From assembly GCA_029582165.1 (NCBI GenBank), contig CM055877.1, forward strand, positions 28,912,241 through 28,976,240: DNA of 64,000 nt. Direction: 5' to 3'. The translations under genes were made by a program, and so were the position numbers. Shown here in pieces: positions 31,692 to 42,711 of this stretch. The stretch's first letter is position 1. Each line of letters opens with the position of its first letter. This stretch comes from Portulaca oleracea (lineage: Eukaryota > Streptophyta > Magnoliopsida > Caryophyllales > Portulacaceae). Under the pieces are notes generated by a model, which worked only from the letters and a program-made list of their open reading frames with translations, did not search any database and was not told the DNA's origin.

Positions 31692-32180
31692 AGGGTAAAT
31701 ACGGACATAGTGTATTTCGATTTCGGATAAATTTCACTCTAAAAACATCACTTGGGTGTATTTCAAATTCAGGTAAATACGGGTCAGAAGTTCTTTGATA
31801 GTAAAATTTTCATTTTAGGGTAAATACGGGTTAGATGTATTTTGGTTTAAGGTAAATTCAACTCTAAAAACATGACCCTGGTGTATTTCGGGTTTAGGTT
31901 AATACAATCGGGTATATTTCAAATTCAGGTAAGTACTGGTCAGATGTTCTTTGACAATAAAATTTTCTTTTAGTTTTATACATGTCCGATGTTCATCGAT
32001 AGTAAAAACTTCTTTTTAGGGTAAATACGGGTAAGTTGTATTTTGGTTTCGGGTAAATTTCACTCTAAAAACATGATCCGAGTGTATTTCGGGTTTAGGT
32101 GAATTCGATCTGGTACTTTTCGAATTCAGGTAAGTACGGGTCACGTGTTCTTTGACAATAAAAATTTCTTTTAGTTTTAT
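31692..32180. repeat. degenerate tandem repeats
   Basis: The block AGGGTAAATACGG starts near 31692, 31815 and 32018. Each is followed by a TGTATTT(C/T)GG-type and ACTCTAAAAACAT segment, then CAGGTAA(A/G)TAC and a TTCTTTGA(T/C)A segment. Units are about 125 and 205 bp because of internal insertions or deletions. Confidence 0.6.
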
Positions 32181-32439
32181 GTAAATAGATTTTGATATAA
32201 TTATAATATTTATCTAATGAAAACGTTAAAATTCTTAACATACGACTATTTTTAAAGGATTTTTATGTTATTATGGAAAATAAATTATTGTACATTGTAT
32301 TTGTAAAACAGATATAATACTATATATAAATTACATAGTATTGTATTATTGTTTGTAATTTTTCATATTTGTTATATTCTAAGACAATAGCTAGTTAATA
32401 TAATAAATTTACATTATTAGACCAAACTTATATTGTATA

Positions 32440-32482
32440 ACTATAATTTATGTCCCTTGCCTTGCACGAGTGTTTTTTACTA
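32440..32482 (+). mobile_element. possible Helitron 3' end
   Basis: CTTGCCTTGCACGAGTGTTTTTTACTAGT resembles plant Helitron termini, in which a short hairpin around GTGCAAGGCAC precedes a T-run and CTAG. The hairpin is degenerate and no 5' TC end was found, so this is tentative. Confidence 0.25.
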
Positions 32483-32584
32483 GTATAAAGAAAAAGCATT
32501 GGCCAGAGTCCAATTCAAAAACAAGAAAAATTTGAGTGCAAGTGAAATTGTTACAGTCTTACACCATTGCATAGTATGAGACTT

Positions 32585-32628
32585 GTCCCACATAGGTCAT
32601 ATATGGGCTATCGATGGGGTTTATAAAT
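32585..32628 (+). promoter_or_regulatory. snRNA-type USE plus TATA-like pair
   Basis: GTCCCACATAG (32585-32595) resembles the plant snRNA upstream element RTCCCACATCG. A TTATAAAT box (32621-32628) follows 25 bp later, close to Pol III spacing. No U-snRNA sequence is recognisable downstream. USE-like boxes also occur in plant repeats, so a functional gene is not claimed. The rest of 32483-33386 is AT-rich with no gene. Confidence 0.25.
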
Positions 32629-33186
32629 CAAAGCTCTTTGATTACATGATAGACTATCTTTTGAGAGGACTTCTTTAGTTGGATTTATCCTGTAAAACTA
32701 ATCCTAAACCTTAAACCCAAAATAAACAGGCAAATGACATACTAATCCCATGTTCGAAATTAGCATTTGTATTAGTTTTCGCGTATTTAACACCCAAAAT
32801 TAATTAAATTTTAGATGTTGGATAGATCAACGTTTAGGATTAGTTTTACAGGATAGTTAACATTTACAATTTTTTTATTCCAAATCAGCCCTCAAAATTC
32901 CTTCATATTATAGCCCATGCCACCCGTACGCGTAAAATCCCCAAAACCTCAATCAACCTTTTCTCTATTCTCATTCTGCCCTTTCCAACAATGCTGTGTC
33001 TACCACTGCTTCAACAAAATTTCTTATTGCTTCTCAAAATTCTTGTCATGCTATGGCGAAGAATTATTGTGATATGGGTATGATTACATGGCTTCATATA
33101 TTTGATATTTATTTCTTATGCTATATATGTTATGTTACGAGAAAGTATTGCAGTATATCATTTTCTTTTGAACTTAACCTGCAATG

Positions 33187-33220
33187 AAGAAATAATAATA
33201 ATAATAATAATAATAATGTT
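33187..33220. repeat. (ATA)n microsatellite
   Basis: About ten AAT/ATA units in a row. Confidence 0.85.
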
Positions 33221-33386
33221 ATTTTTGGTCATTTTTTATTTTATCAACTAGTTTATCCAATAATTATACAGAATATATTATTTACAAAGAACTATTTTGA
33301 CAGCTATAAACTACCACTAATATGCAACAACTATCCGCTACTACAAACGCCAAACGCTATCCGCTCCCCGTCTCTTGAACACGGCG

Positions 33387-33669
33387 TGTTAGAAAGTGTC
33401 CTAAAATCACCCAGTCTCTTGATCCCACAATTATTTGTTTCCTAATTGTATTAGGATATTATTTAGGTTTCCTTATTATGTTATGTTTCTTAATTGTATT
33501 AGATTCTAAATCTAATTGGAGTGAGAGTCAAGTTAGGTTTATATGGAGTTTTTTTTTCCCTATAAATAGATAGTTTTATTCACCTATTTAATTAAACACA
33601 CAAAATTGAGAGCATTCTTCACCTCTACCCATCCCTAGGTTGTGAGAGTATATTTTAGAGAATTATTAT
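33387..33669 (+). repeat. LTR-like fragment, truncated
   Basis: It begins TGTTAGAAAGTGTCC, contains CCTATAAATAGATAG (a TATA box at about 33562) and a leader-like stretch, then stops where the next copia LTR starts. It looks like the 5' part of a plus-strand LTR split by the copia insertion. No second half was found. Confidence 0.45.
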
Positions 33670-33895
33670 TGTAAAGCAAAGAGAGAAGAGAAACTTTCTT
33701 ATTATTTGTAATCAAGGTGAATACAAAGAGGGGAGCCTAGGACTATTTATACACAAAGGAGGAAAAGAAAGAATCAGTTACAACAATAGAGAAAAACAAG
33801 AAAGACAGTGACGCTGGAAAAGGGAGCTTATATCAAGAACCCATCCTTATATGAGAACTGCTTAAATGAGAACTAGGAAGGATACAATATTTCAC
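33670..33895 (-). repeat. 3' LTR of truncated copia element
   Basis: 226 bp. On the minus strand it starts TGTGAAATATTG and ends CTTTGCTTTACA. A TATAAATAG box (minus) lies at 33746-33754. Confidence 0.85.
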
Positions 33896-33905
33896 ATCCC
33901 CCCCC

Positions 33906-36118
33906 TCAAGGCGGATTGGGAGGTTTGTCGATCAAGCCTAGCCTTGAAATAAAGAGATTGTGCTGCATTTCTCCTAGAGGTTTGGTCATGACATCAGCCA
34001 GTTGTTCATTAGTAGATATATGAGTCGTTTTGATCAATTCATCTTGAATTTTGTCGCGAATATAATGACAATCGATACGAATATGTTTCGCGCGTTCATG
34101 AAAAATGGGATTGGCGGCTATATGTTGGGCGGCTTTGTTGTCACAAAACAAGGTAATAGGTCCATGTAGGGGTATATGAAAATCTTGAAGAAGTGGTGTG
34201 ATCCATTCGATTTCAGATACAGTAGCGGACATGGCTATGTATTCTGCTTCTACCGATGATTTAGAAACAGTTTTATGTTTCTTAGTCTTCCAGGAGATTA
34301 ATGAACTCCCAAGAAATATGCAGTAACCATTCAATGATCTAGCGGAAAATTGACAACTTCCCCAATCTGCATCGGAGTAAGCCGTAATTTCCAAAAAGCT
34401 GTTGCTGGAATAAAAAAGGCCTTTGTTGATGGATCCTTTAAGATATCGAAGAACATGTTGAGCGGCAGCATAATGTGAATCAGTAGGGTTCTTTAAAAAC
34501 TGACTGAGGTGTTGTACGACATAACTGATATCCGGTCTTGTTAAGGTTAAATATAAGAGACGACCAATCAATCTCCTAAGGGAAGTAGCATCAGGGGGAG
34601 GTGAGCCAGAATCTAAAGATAACTTCAAGCCATGAGGAAGAGGAAATTTGGCTGGTTTAGATGCTGTCAAACCTGCATCAAAAAGTAAATCGGTAATAAA
34701 TTTCCTCTGATTTATAAACGTGCCTTGATCAAATCCAACAATTTTTATGCCAAGAAAAAAACGAGCAAAACCTAAATCTTTTATAGTAAAAGCAGAGTGA
34801 AGGTTCTGTTTAAGCATAAAAATTCTGTTATGATCATCTCCTGTGATGAGGAGGTCATCAACGTAAACAAGAACATATATAGACCCAATAGAAGAAACTT
34901 TGGAAAAAAGAGAATAGTCAGAATGAGATTGGATAAACGCTTATCGCTCCAGAAACTTTGCAAGCTCTAGATTCCATTGCCAGGAAGCTTGTTTTAATCC
35001 ATACAAGGAGCGAATTAGCTTGCAAACTTGTCCTGGCTTGGCTTTATGATAACCTTTGGGAGGAAGCATGTATACTTCTTCATCAATATATCCATGTAAA
35101 AAGGCATTATTAATATCTAGCTGATGTAAATTCCAAGATTTAATGGTAGCAAAAGCAATAAAAAAACGAACAGTTCCTAATTTAGCAACAGGAGAGAAAG
35201 TATGTTTATAGTCTTTATCCTTAATTTGTAAGAAACCACGAATGACTAATCGAGCTTTGTATCTTTCTACCATTCCATCGGGCTTAAATTTGATTTTGTA
35301 TACCCATTTGGAACTCAAGGCATGCTTTCCTTCAGGAAGATCAGTTAATTCCCATGTCCCATTTGATTCTAAAGCTTGTAATTCTTTGTCCATGGCAACT
35401 ACCCATTCAGGATACTTTTGGGCTTGAGAGAAGGAAGAAGGCTCAAAAGTATGTAAAACTGCAGATAAAGAAGTGACAAAGGAATCAGACAAATGCTTAA
35501 AATCAGTTTTATCAAATAAAGGATGTTTAATAAAGGAGGTAAGGCTTTTGGAGTGGGACTGTGTGGGATCAATGTTCTGGTCCTTCCTTTTGAGCGTTTG
35601 ATTGTAGTCTTGAAGCCAGACAGGTGCCTGTCTAATTCTTGTAGTTCTCCTGACAGAAACAGATAACTTAGAAGAAACATCAGAAATCCGGTTTTGATTG
35701 TCATGATCAATCGAATTGTCAGCAAAATTAGGAGAGGTAGGACCAGTAGCTTCTGAAGCTTGATGATCATGACTTACAGGGGAATGTTGCAAATTATTTT
35801 CATCTAAATCAATGAGATGCTAGTTACCGCTACCAAGATTATTGTTAGAAGTATCATGACAGCAAGATTGTAGAAATTCTTTTACCCAAAAAGAGTCAGC
35901 AACATTTTTGTGTTCATCAGACAAATTCTTTTCTTTGATAGGGAATTTGTCTTCTTTAAACACCACGTTTCTACTATGAAAAACTTTATGAGTATCAAGA
36001 TTATATAATTTGTATCCTTTTAGGCCAAAAGTATATCCAAGAAGAATACATTTGATAGCTTTGGAATCAAACTTATCTTTATGAGAAAAATTAATAGCAT
36101 AGCAAAGACAACCAATAG
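33906..36118 (-). pseudogene. copia pol (integrase tail, RT, RNase H)
   Basis: A single minus-strand frame. Integrase C-terminus (CLCYAINFSHK, GYTFGLKGYKLYN), linker RRTTRIRQAPVWLQDY, then RT (KYPEWVVAMDKELQAL, WVYKIKFKPDG, LHQLDINNAFLHG, SLYGLKQASWQW, and LVYVDDLLITG). RNase H follows (YSDADWGSC, SSVEAEYIAM, KHIRIDCHYIRD, MTKPL). Only two stops interrupt it, at 35820-35822 and 34941-34943, and catalytic residues remain. It is a comparatively well-preserved pol whose 5' half is missing. Confidence 0.9.
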
Positions 36119-36119
36119 T

Positions 36120-39100
36120 TCAACAACCATTTCCATAACCACCACAAATTATAAGGACCCCGGATGTCCAACCATTTCCATAACCATAGGGGATAGCCAG
36201 ATTGATAGAGGTTTACTTGATTTGGGGGCTAGTGTCAACTTTTTGCCATTGCATGTCTATGAGACCCTAGGCTTGGGTGAGTTGAAACCCACTAGGATGG
36301 TGCTTCAGTTAGCTGACCGGTCCACGAGAGTTCCAAAGGGGATAATAGAAGATGTTTTGATCCAAGTAAGGACTTTTCTGTTCCCGGTAGATTTCGTAGT
36401 GTTAGAGACCGCGAGAGTCCATAGCACTCGTGATGAGATCCCAGTCATCTTAGGTAGACTGTTCCTTGCCACATCAAATGCATGGATTAATTGCAAAGAC
36501 GGTAGGATGAAGCTAACCTTCGGGAACTTGACTATGGAGCTAAATATCTTTGATTTGCAAAAGTCTCCCTTAGGCTTTGGGTGTGTGACTTTGAGGATAG
36601 TTCCTATTCTGACCTTAGTGATGTTTCTTGTGTGGATCAGCTTGCTGAGTTAGGGATTGATCCAGATTGTGTGACTTCATTATGTGACTCTGATGTTTTT
36701 GACGGTGAATTGTTGTATGAATCATTGTTTGCTTCTCAAAATGTGCCTGTATCCGTAGAGCCAGAGCCACCATCTTCCAAAACTCTAGAACTAAAGCCCC
36801 TTCCATCTGAGCTTAAGTATGTGTTCCTTGAGCCTAGTGAAGCCTATCCGGTTATTATTGCTTCTGACCTAGATAGGGATCAAGAGAACAAACTAGTTGA
36901 TGTTCTTAGGTTGAATAAGGGGGCTTTAGGGTGGACACTTGGAGATATTAGGGGAATCAGTCCATCCATTGTGCAATATAGGATATATTTGGAAGACAAT
37001 AGTGTGGCCCGTAGGGATCCTTTGAGAAGGCTTAACCCCCAAATGAAAGAAGTGGTCAAGAAAGAAATTTTGAAGTGGCTAGACAATGATATCATATACC
37101 CGATTTCCGATAGTAAATGGGTGAGTCCCATACATGTGGTCCCAAAAAAGGCGGGGTTGACGGTTGTTGAGAATGAGAGGGGTGAGTTAGTGTCAACCCC
37201 CGTACCTTCAGGATGGAGAGTGTGCATAGATTATAGAGAGCTCAATAAGGCCACGAGAAAGGACCATTTCCCTTTACCTTTTATGGATCAGATGTTAGAG
37301 AAGTTGGCAGCGCATGATTACTTTTGTTTTTTAGATGGGTATTCGGGGTATACTCAGATTTCCATAGCCCCATGTGATCAGGAGAAGACTACATTTACAT
37401 GCCCATTTGGCACATTTGCTTTCCGTAGGATGCCCTTCGGACTTTGCAACGCCCCCGCCACTTTTCAGCGTTGCATGGTGTCTATTTTCTCAGACCTTGT
37501 TGATGATTGTGTTGAAATATTCATGGATAATTTTTCTGTATTTGGCACAACTTTTGATGATTTTTTGACCAACTTGAGCCGAGTCTTGAGTCGGTGCCAA
37601 GAGAAACATTTGACTTTAAACTGGGAAAAGTGTCATTTTATGGCACGAAAGGGGATAGTCTTGGGCCACGTGATTTCAAAGGATGGAATCGAAGTGGATA
37701 AAGCGAAGATTGACCTAGTTAGGAACTTGACCTTCCCCACTTGTGTTAAGGAGGTTAGGTCTTTCTTATGACATGCTGGATTTTATCGTCGATTCATTCG
37801 TGACATTAGTAAGATCGCCAAGCCCCTTTCAGCTTTATTGGCCAAGGAGGTGACTTTTGAGTTTACTGATGAGTGCTTGAAGGCCTTTAACACGCTTAAA
37901 GATGCCTTAATATCACCTCTTATTCTCAAACCCCCTACATGGGGGGAACCGTTTGAGTTGATGTGCGATGCCTCCGACTTTGCCATAGGTGTGGTCTTAG
38001 GACAACGAATTGACAAGAAACCTGTTGTGATCCACTATGCGAGTCACACTTTAAATGAGGCACAATTGAATTACATGGTAACTGAGAAAGAATTTCTTGC
38101 TGTGGTCTATGCGTTTGAGAAATTTAGGGCTTACTTGTTGGGTGCTAAAGTGATTGTGTTTACCGACCATTCGGCTATTCGTTATTTGCTGGAGAAGAAA
38201 GAATCTAAGCCTAGATTGGTTAGGTGGGTGTTATTACTTCAGGAATTTGACTGTGAAATCTGTGATTGGAAGGGATCTGAAAATCCAGTAGCAGACCACC
38301 TTTCTAGAATAGTGCCTGAACATGCGAAAGAACCTCCTATTGATGCTAGTTTTCCCGACGAGTGTATTCTTAGCATAGGAGTAGAGCCGTGGTTTGCTGA
38401 TATTGTCAATTTTAAGGTGACCGGGGAAATGCCGGGGGATTGGAACAAACACGATAGAGATAGGTTCCTCCATATAGTGAAAAACTTTGTGTGGGACGAC
38501 CCTTATCTATTCAAGTATTGCCCCGACCAAATCCTTAGAAGATGCGTACCCGATGAGTCCATTTTAGATGTGCTTTCGTTTTGTCATGACCAACCATGCG
38601 GGGGGCATTTTTCTGGGAAGAAAACGGCATACAAAGTCTTGCAATGTGGTTTTTATTGGCCAACCATTTTTAAAGATGCCCATGACTATGCAAAGCGGTG
38701 TGTTAGATGTCAAAGTTTGGGAAAAATTTCTAGAAGAGACATGATGCCCTTGCAACCAGAGATTTTTGTTGATGTGTTTGATGTATGGGGTATTGATTTT
38801 ATGGGACCGTTCCCCACCTCTTTTGGGAATGAGTTTATTCTTCTAGAAGTAGATTATGTGTCTAAATGGGTCGAAGCCATTCCGTCAAAGAAAAATGATG
38901 CAAAAGTAGTGACTATGTTCTTTCGAGAAAACATCTTTTCTAGGTTTGGGGTACTTAGAACGATTATTAGTGACCAAGGAACCCATTTCAATAACCAATC
39001 TTTTGCGGCTTTGCTTAGAAAGTATTCTGTCGAGCATCGAATGACCACCGCTTATCATCCCCAATCAAATGGCCAGGCTGAGGTGTCTAATAAGCATATT

Positions 39101-39682
39101 AAGTAAATTCTTGAGAAGACAGTGTCTAAGAATAGGAAATACTAGTCCACCAAATTGGCTGACGATTTATGGGCTTATAGGACGACTTACAAGACCCCCA
39201 TAGGAATGTCGCCGTATAAAGCAGTCTTTGGGAAACCTTGACACTTGCCAGTGGAACTTGAGCATAGGGCGTGGTGGGCTTTGAAAGCCTTAAACTTTGA
39301 CCTTTCGGTGGCTGGGGATATTAAGAAGCTTACTTTGTGTGAATTAGAGGAATTAAGGAGGGAAGCATATGAAAACGGGAGGTTGAGTAAGGAGCGATCG
39401 AAAGTTTTGCATGATAGAGTTATCCTTAGGAAAACCTTTGTCCCGGGGTAGAAAGTCCTCCTTTATGACTCACGCTTGCACTTGTTTGCGGGTAAGCTGA
39501 AGTCCAGGTGGACCGGACCATTCATTGTGACCACTGTGTTTCCATTGGGAGTAGTTGAAATTAAGGACCCCACTAACGAGTCTGTGTGGAAAGTAAACGG
39601 TCACAGGTTGAAACCTTTCTTGGAGCTTCTGGAGAAGGTGGATGTGGAGTGTGTGACATTCCACGATCCATCCGTTGATTGA
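36120..39682 (+). pseudogene. Athila-like pol (protease, RT, RNase H, integrase)
   Basis: Protease: KDPGCPTISITIG and DLGASVNFLP (36120-36590), then a frameshift near 36590. From there one frame runs to 39682. RT: WVSPIHVVPKK, WRVCIDYRELN, MPFGLCNAPATFQRC and EIFMDNFSVFG, where the second catalytic Asp of FMDD is Asn. RNase [27 protein letters not shown]. Integrase: HHCC region with CVRCQSLG, then [15 protein letters not shown] and [10 protein letters not shown]-terminal SRWTGPFIV and VNGHRLKPF. Stops: 37769, 39104, 39143, 39239 and 39449. Inactive because of the Asp-to-Asn change plus nonsense mutations. Confidence 0.92.
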
Positions 39683-40299
39683 AGAAAAGTGAGGTAATAT
39701 TCTTGTATATATTGTAAATTAGTTTACTTTTCGTGTTTTGTTTCTTTGTTTGCTTCTCCTAACTATGCACTAACAAGAAGGAAGGATCCATTTATTGCTC
39801 ATATGTGCATCATTTCATGGCTTGTATACTCTATCTTCATTTACAAGTCATGAGATGATTATTTGTGATCTAATCAGGTACTATCCTTCCTTATCTTTTG
39901 ATTTACTTGGTGAGAAGTTTCTTTTTCATTTATTTGGTGTGATTTTTCATGTTTCATCTTTTAGGGTGTTTGTCTTCCTTTATTTTTTGTCACAATGAGG
40001 ACATAGTGTGACCTTTTTGTGTGGGAGTGGGGAGGCATGCATGCCGACTTTCTTCTTTTTCCTTGTAAAAAGTTTTGGGTAGTTATTTTCTTAGGTTTTG
40101 TGTGTTTTTGGTTTTGTTTTGTTTAAATTTTTACTTAGGATGGTTTTTTGTTAGATTTTTAGTTAAGTGTTTCGGGTTCTAAGGTGCCCCGGGAGGTTTT
40201 TGAGTGTTTAGAGTTTGAAAGAATTTTAGTGGAAGTGAAAGATTGAATACTTAGTTATTTTGAGAAATTTGACTTTTTGAAGTTTTGGGCAGAAGCAAG
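39683..40299 (+). other. post-pol spacer with purine (PPT-like) box
   Basis: Non-coding. CACAATGAGGACATAGTG (39990-40007) precedes TTTTGTGTGGGAGTGGGG (40015-40032), a purine tract like the boxes at 45693 and 56691. T-rich DNA follows. Confidence 0.55.
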
Positions 40300-40673
40300 G
40301 CTCGGGTGAGCCACAGTTGGGTGCGACTGAGCGCAGTCACTGAGCTGATTTCAAGATTTAGAGAAAAGAAGGGGCAAAAAACTTTCAGAAGCATCGCTCG
40401 ACCGAGCAAGACCCTGGCTCGACCGAGCCAGTCGATTGTGCCCAAATTGAGATTGAAATAAACGCTAAGGCAAGATTTTGACAGAAGCGTTGCTCGGTCG
40501 AGCCAACCAACTAGGGCTCAGTAGAAGAAAAGTTTGAAAGAAACGCTCAGCCTTCCAGAGGAGCTGCTCGGGCGAGCCACTTGAATTGCTCGGTCGCGCA
40601 ATCATTCGACCAGAACTTCCTATTGCGCTCAGAAACGCTGCTCGGGCGAGTAGGATTTGCGGCGCGGTCGAGC
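40300..40673. promoter_or_regulatory. array of paired GCTCG..CGAGC dyads
   Basis: Five pairs of 12-bp imperfect palindromes. Centres: 40305/40326, 40401/40422, 40497/40521, 40571/40593 and 40645/40667. Spacings are 21, 21, 24, 22 and 22 bp. Typical members are GCTCGACCGAGC and GCTCGGGCGAGC. The array lies between pol and the env-like ORF, about 600 bp before its ATG. A leader-like stretch (CAAACCCTAG at 40749) lies between, so an internal promoter or RNA structure is possible. Function is unproven. Confidence 0.55.
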
Positions 40674-41278
40674 CGTCGGCAGATCTGTTTTTTTTTTTTC
40701 ATAATTTCTCACTCATTTTCTCTCTCATCTCACTCTCTTACTTCTCCCAAACCCTAGCATCAACCCCAAACTCTCAATCTTCACTATTCTCTTCGATTTC
40801 TTCCAGATTTGGTCGGGTTTTTGACCCGCTATGCGTTCTTCTGTTGCCGCGGTTGTCACGAGCGACATTGCAGCTGTGAGTTGTGCGGTTGGTGCTCGTT
40901 GTGCGTAATTCTTTGCTAGGTATCAAGGCATTCAAAGTCTTCGTTGCAAATTTGTGGTGAGGTTGCTCTTGGCTCGCTGTTTGTGTCCGATTTGTATCTG
41001 CTACTTGGTGTTTGGTGCTTCTAGTGGGTATTTGTTGTTGTTGGGTGCTTCAAGTTGGGTGTTCACTAGCAAGGCTCGTTTTTGCACTCACCATCTCAAC
41101 CACTCTTTCCTTTGGTGATATTTAGGAGGTAACATTCAATTGATGCTTCAAAGTTCAATTTCAAAGTCAAATTGGGTGTTCCTTGTGAATTGTTCTCAGA
41201 AATTAGGGCTTGAGTGTTTGTGTAAATTTGTTGCTATTTGGGTAATCTTGAGTTTGCTAGTGTTGCCTTGAATTTAAT

Positions 41279-41785
41279 ATGGTTCGTTCTAAGCGAGCAC
41301 GCACAAGTGAGGAAGGTTCTCCCTCACCCCCGCCCCAGTCTTCATCGGCGATGGATAAGGATCGCTACAAGGCCCAACCACCTACTCCTCTTCAAGCTAG
41401 TTTGGAAGTGCGAATGAGATTCCGGGATGAACATCATCTGGAGAAATACGAGCTATATCAACATCGAAAAATTTGTGCCCCGGATGTATACGACAAAACT
41501 ACTACGAGGAAGGTGTATTGCGGTCCTAGTTTTGAATTTATCATAAGAACCTTGGGGTGGGATTCATTCATCAAGATTGACGAGTCCATCTACGACCAAA
41601 CGATCCTTGAGTTCCTTAGTTCATTGCAAGTTGATGATGATGGGACACGACAAGCAAAGTTCCGGTATAGAATGGACAACAAAGAAAGAGCTTGCACTGT
41701 GCACGAACTATGCCATGCACTTAGGCTACCGGAAGATGGGCTCTATTATGAGGAGAACGTGCATTTTGATGAACAATCGCCATGA
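41279..41785 (+). CDS. Athila env-like / ORF-1 type protein, N-terminal part
   Basis: A 168-codon ORF starting MVRSKRAR. After a Ser/Pro-rich leader comes FRDEHHLEKYELYQHRKICAPDVYD, then GPSFEFIIRTLGWDSFI and DQTILEFLSSL. It ends with a CTVHELCHALRLP motif. The layout (short basic start, then a W-x-F and EFLSSL block) matches the plant protein encoded between pol and the 3' LTR of Athila-like elements (ATHILA ORF-1 family, sometimes called env-like). The frame ends at 41785 where the family is normally much longer. The equivalent ORF of the other Athila-like element is at 49795-51101. Confidence 0.65.
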   Translation: MVRSKRARTSEEGSPSPPPQSSSAMDKDRYKAQPPTPLQASLEVRMRFRDEHHLEKYELYQHRKICAPDVYDKTTTRKVYCGPSFEFIIRTLGWDSFIKIDESIYDQTILEFLSSLQVDDDGTRQAKFRYRMDNKERACTVHELCHALRLPEDGLYYEENVHFDEQSP

Positions 41786-42550
41786 AAAGTCTCACTTGTT
41801 GGCGACGGAAGCAACAACAATCGCACGCCCTATCCACTAGCTTTTTGATCAGAAACTCCAAGGCTCGAGACTTGTGTAACTTGGCCATTAGGATTTTCAT
41901 CACATAGTCTCGAGCTCCGTCTTCGGCAGGGACGATGGACGGGCCAATGTTAGGAGGGACGATTTGTTTATAATCTACCACACCCTCCAAGGGATAAGGG
42001 TTAAGACGGGGTCTTGTATTTTGCATTGCTTGAAAGAAATCACCTCCAGAAGCCTTACCACTACGATTGGCATGGGCATATTATATGCCACTTTTTGAAG
42101 AAGCAAAGGTTTGGAGGGTATATAAGCAAGTTTACCCCGCGGTACTTCCCCGACCCAATCGACGGTGTGCAATTGCAACGCATGGGTATACTTGAGCGAC
42201 ACCGCACGAAACATATTTACAAGCATGGTTCGGATCGTTATGCGACGTCCATTCATTTGGACCATGAGCGAGCCGCGCGTTGGTTGGATGTGTCCAACCA
42301 ACACAACTGGTCGTGCGGGGAGGATTCCAAGGAGCCACCGTCGAGTTGGGGGTCCCGATGACCGTTTCGTGCATGAGGACGAGGAAGAAGAAGAGGAAGA
42401 AGAAGGGGAACCGGCAAACCAGGGCGAAGCTAGCGGTAGTGGTTCTCAAAAGATCACGATGGGGTACTTAGCTAGCCAGATGGATCGATTGAGTGTTATG
42501 TTCGTGGATCGTGCATTGGGTTTGCATTTATTGAAGACCTTCAGGTAACA
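41786..42550 (+). pseudogene. decayed C-terminal part of env-like ORF
   Basis: Short open stretches in changing frames: GHIICHFLKKQRF near 42080-42120 and an Asp/Glu-rich run (VHEDEEEEEEEEGE) followed by GYLASQMDRLSVMFVDRAL near 42370-42530. The last segment fits the acidic linker and coiled-coil end of the Athila env-like protein. The part between 41800 and 42030 is open only on the minus strand and may be rearranged. 42551-42706 is non-coding. Confidence 0.4.
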
Positions 42551-42711
42551 TTATTTAACCCTCTCTTTCATTGAGAATATAGTGGTGATCCATGTTGCAT
42601 GCTTGGTTTTCCTTTTGGGTGGCGAACCCCTTGGGTGTGAATGTTGGAATATTATTGTTGTTGGAGCCGTGTGGGCTCGGGTTGCCATCATTTTTGTTTG
42701 TTATGTGTTTG

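Larger units (their letters stand above)
33670..36119 (-). mobile_element. Ty1/copia element, 5' truncated
   Basis: The LTR 33670-33895 (226 bp) is followed by the tract TCCCCCCCCCT (polypurine on the minus strand), then RNase H, RT and the end of integrase. At about 36119 copia code stops abruptly and plus-strand gypsy protease code begins. Gag, protease, most of integrase and the 5' LTR are missing. This is a truncation by recombination or deletion, not a simple nested insertion. Confidence 0.88.

Noticed and set aside
35242..35427. Plus-strand ORF within the truncated copia pol
   Set aside because: Shadow of the minus-strand RT frame.
41721..42304. Minus-strand ORFs opposite the decayed env-like region
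   Set aside because: No family resemblance; the plus-strand acidic and coiled-coil segments fit the expected protein better, although a local rearrangement remains possible.
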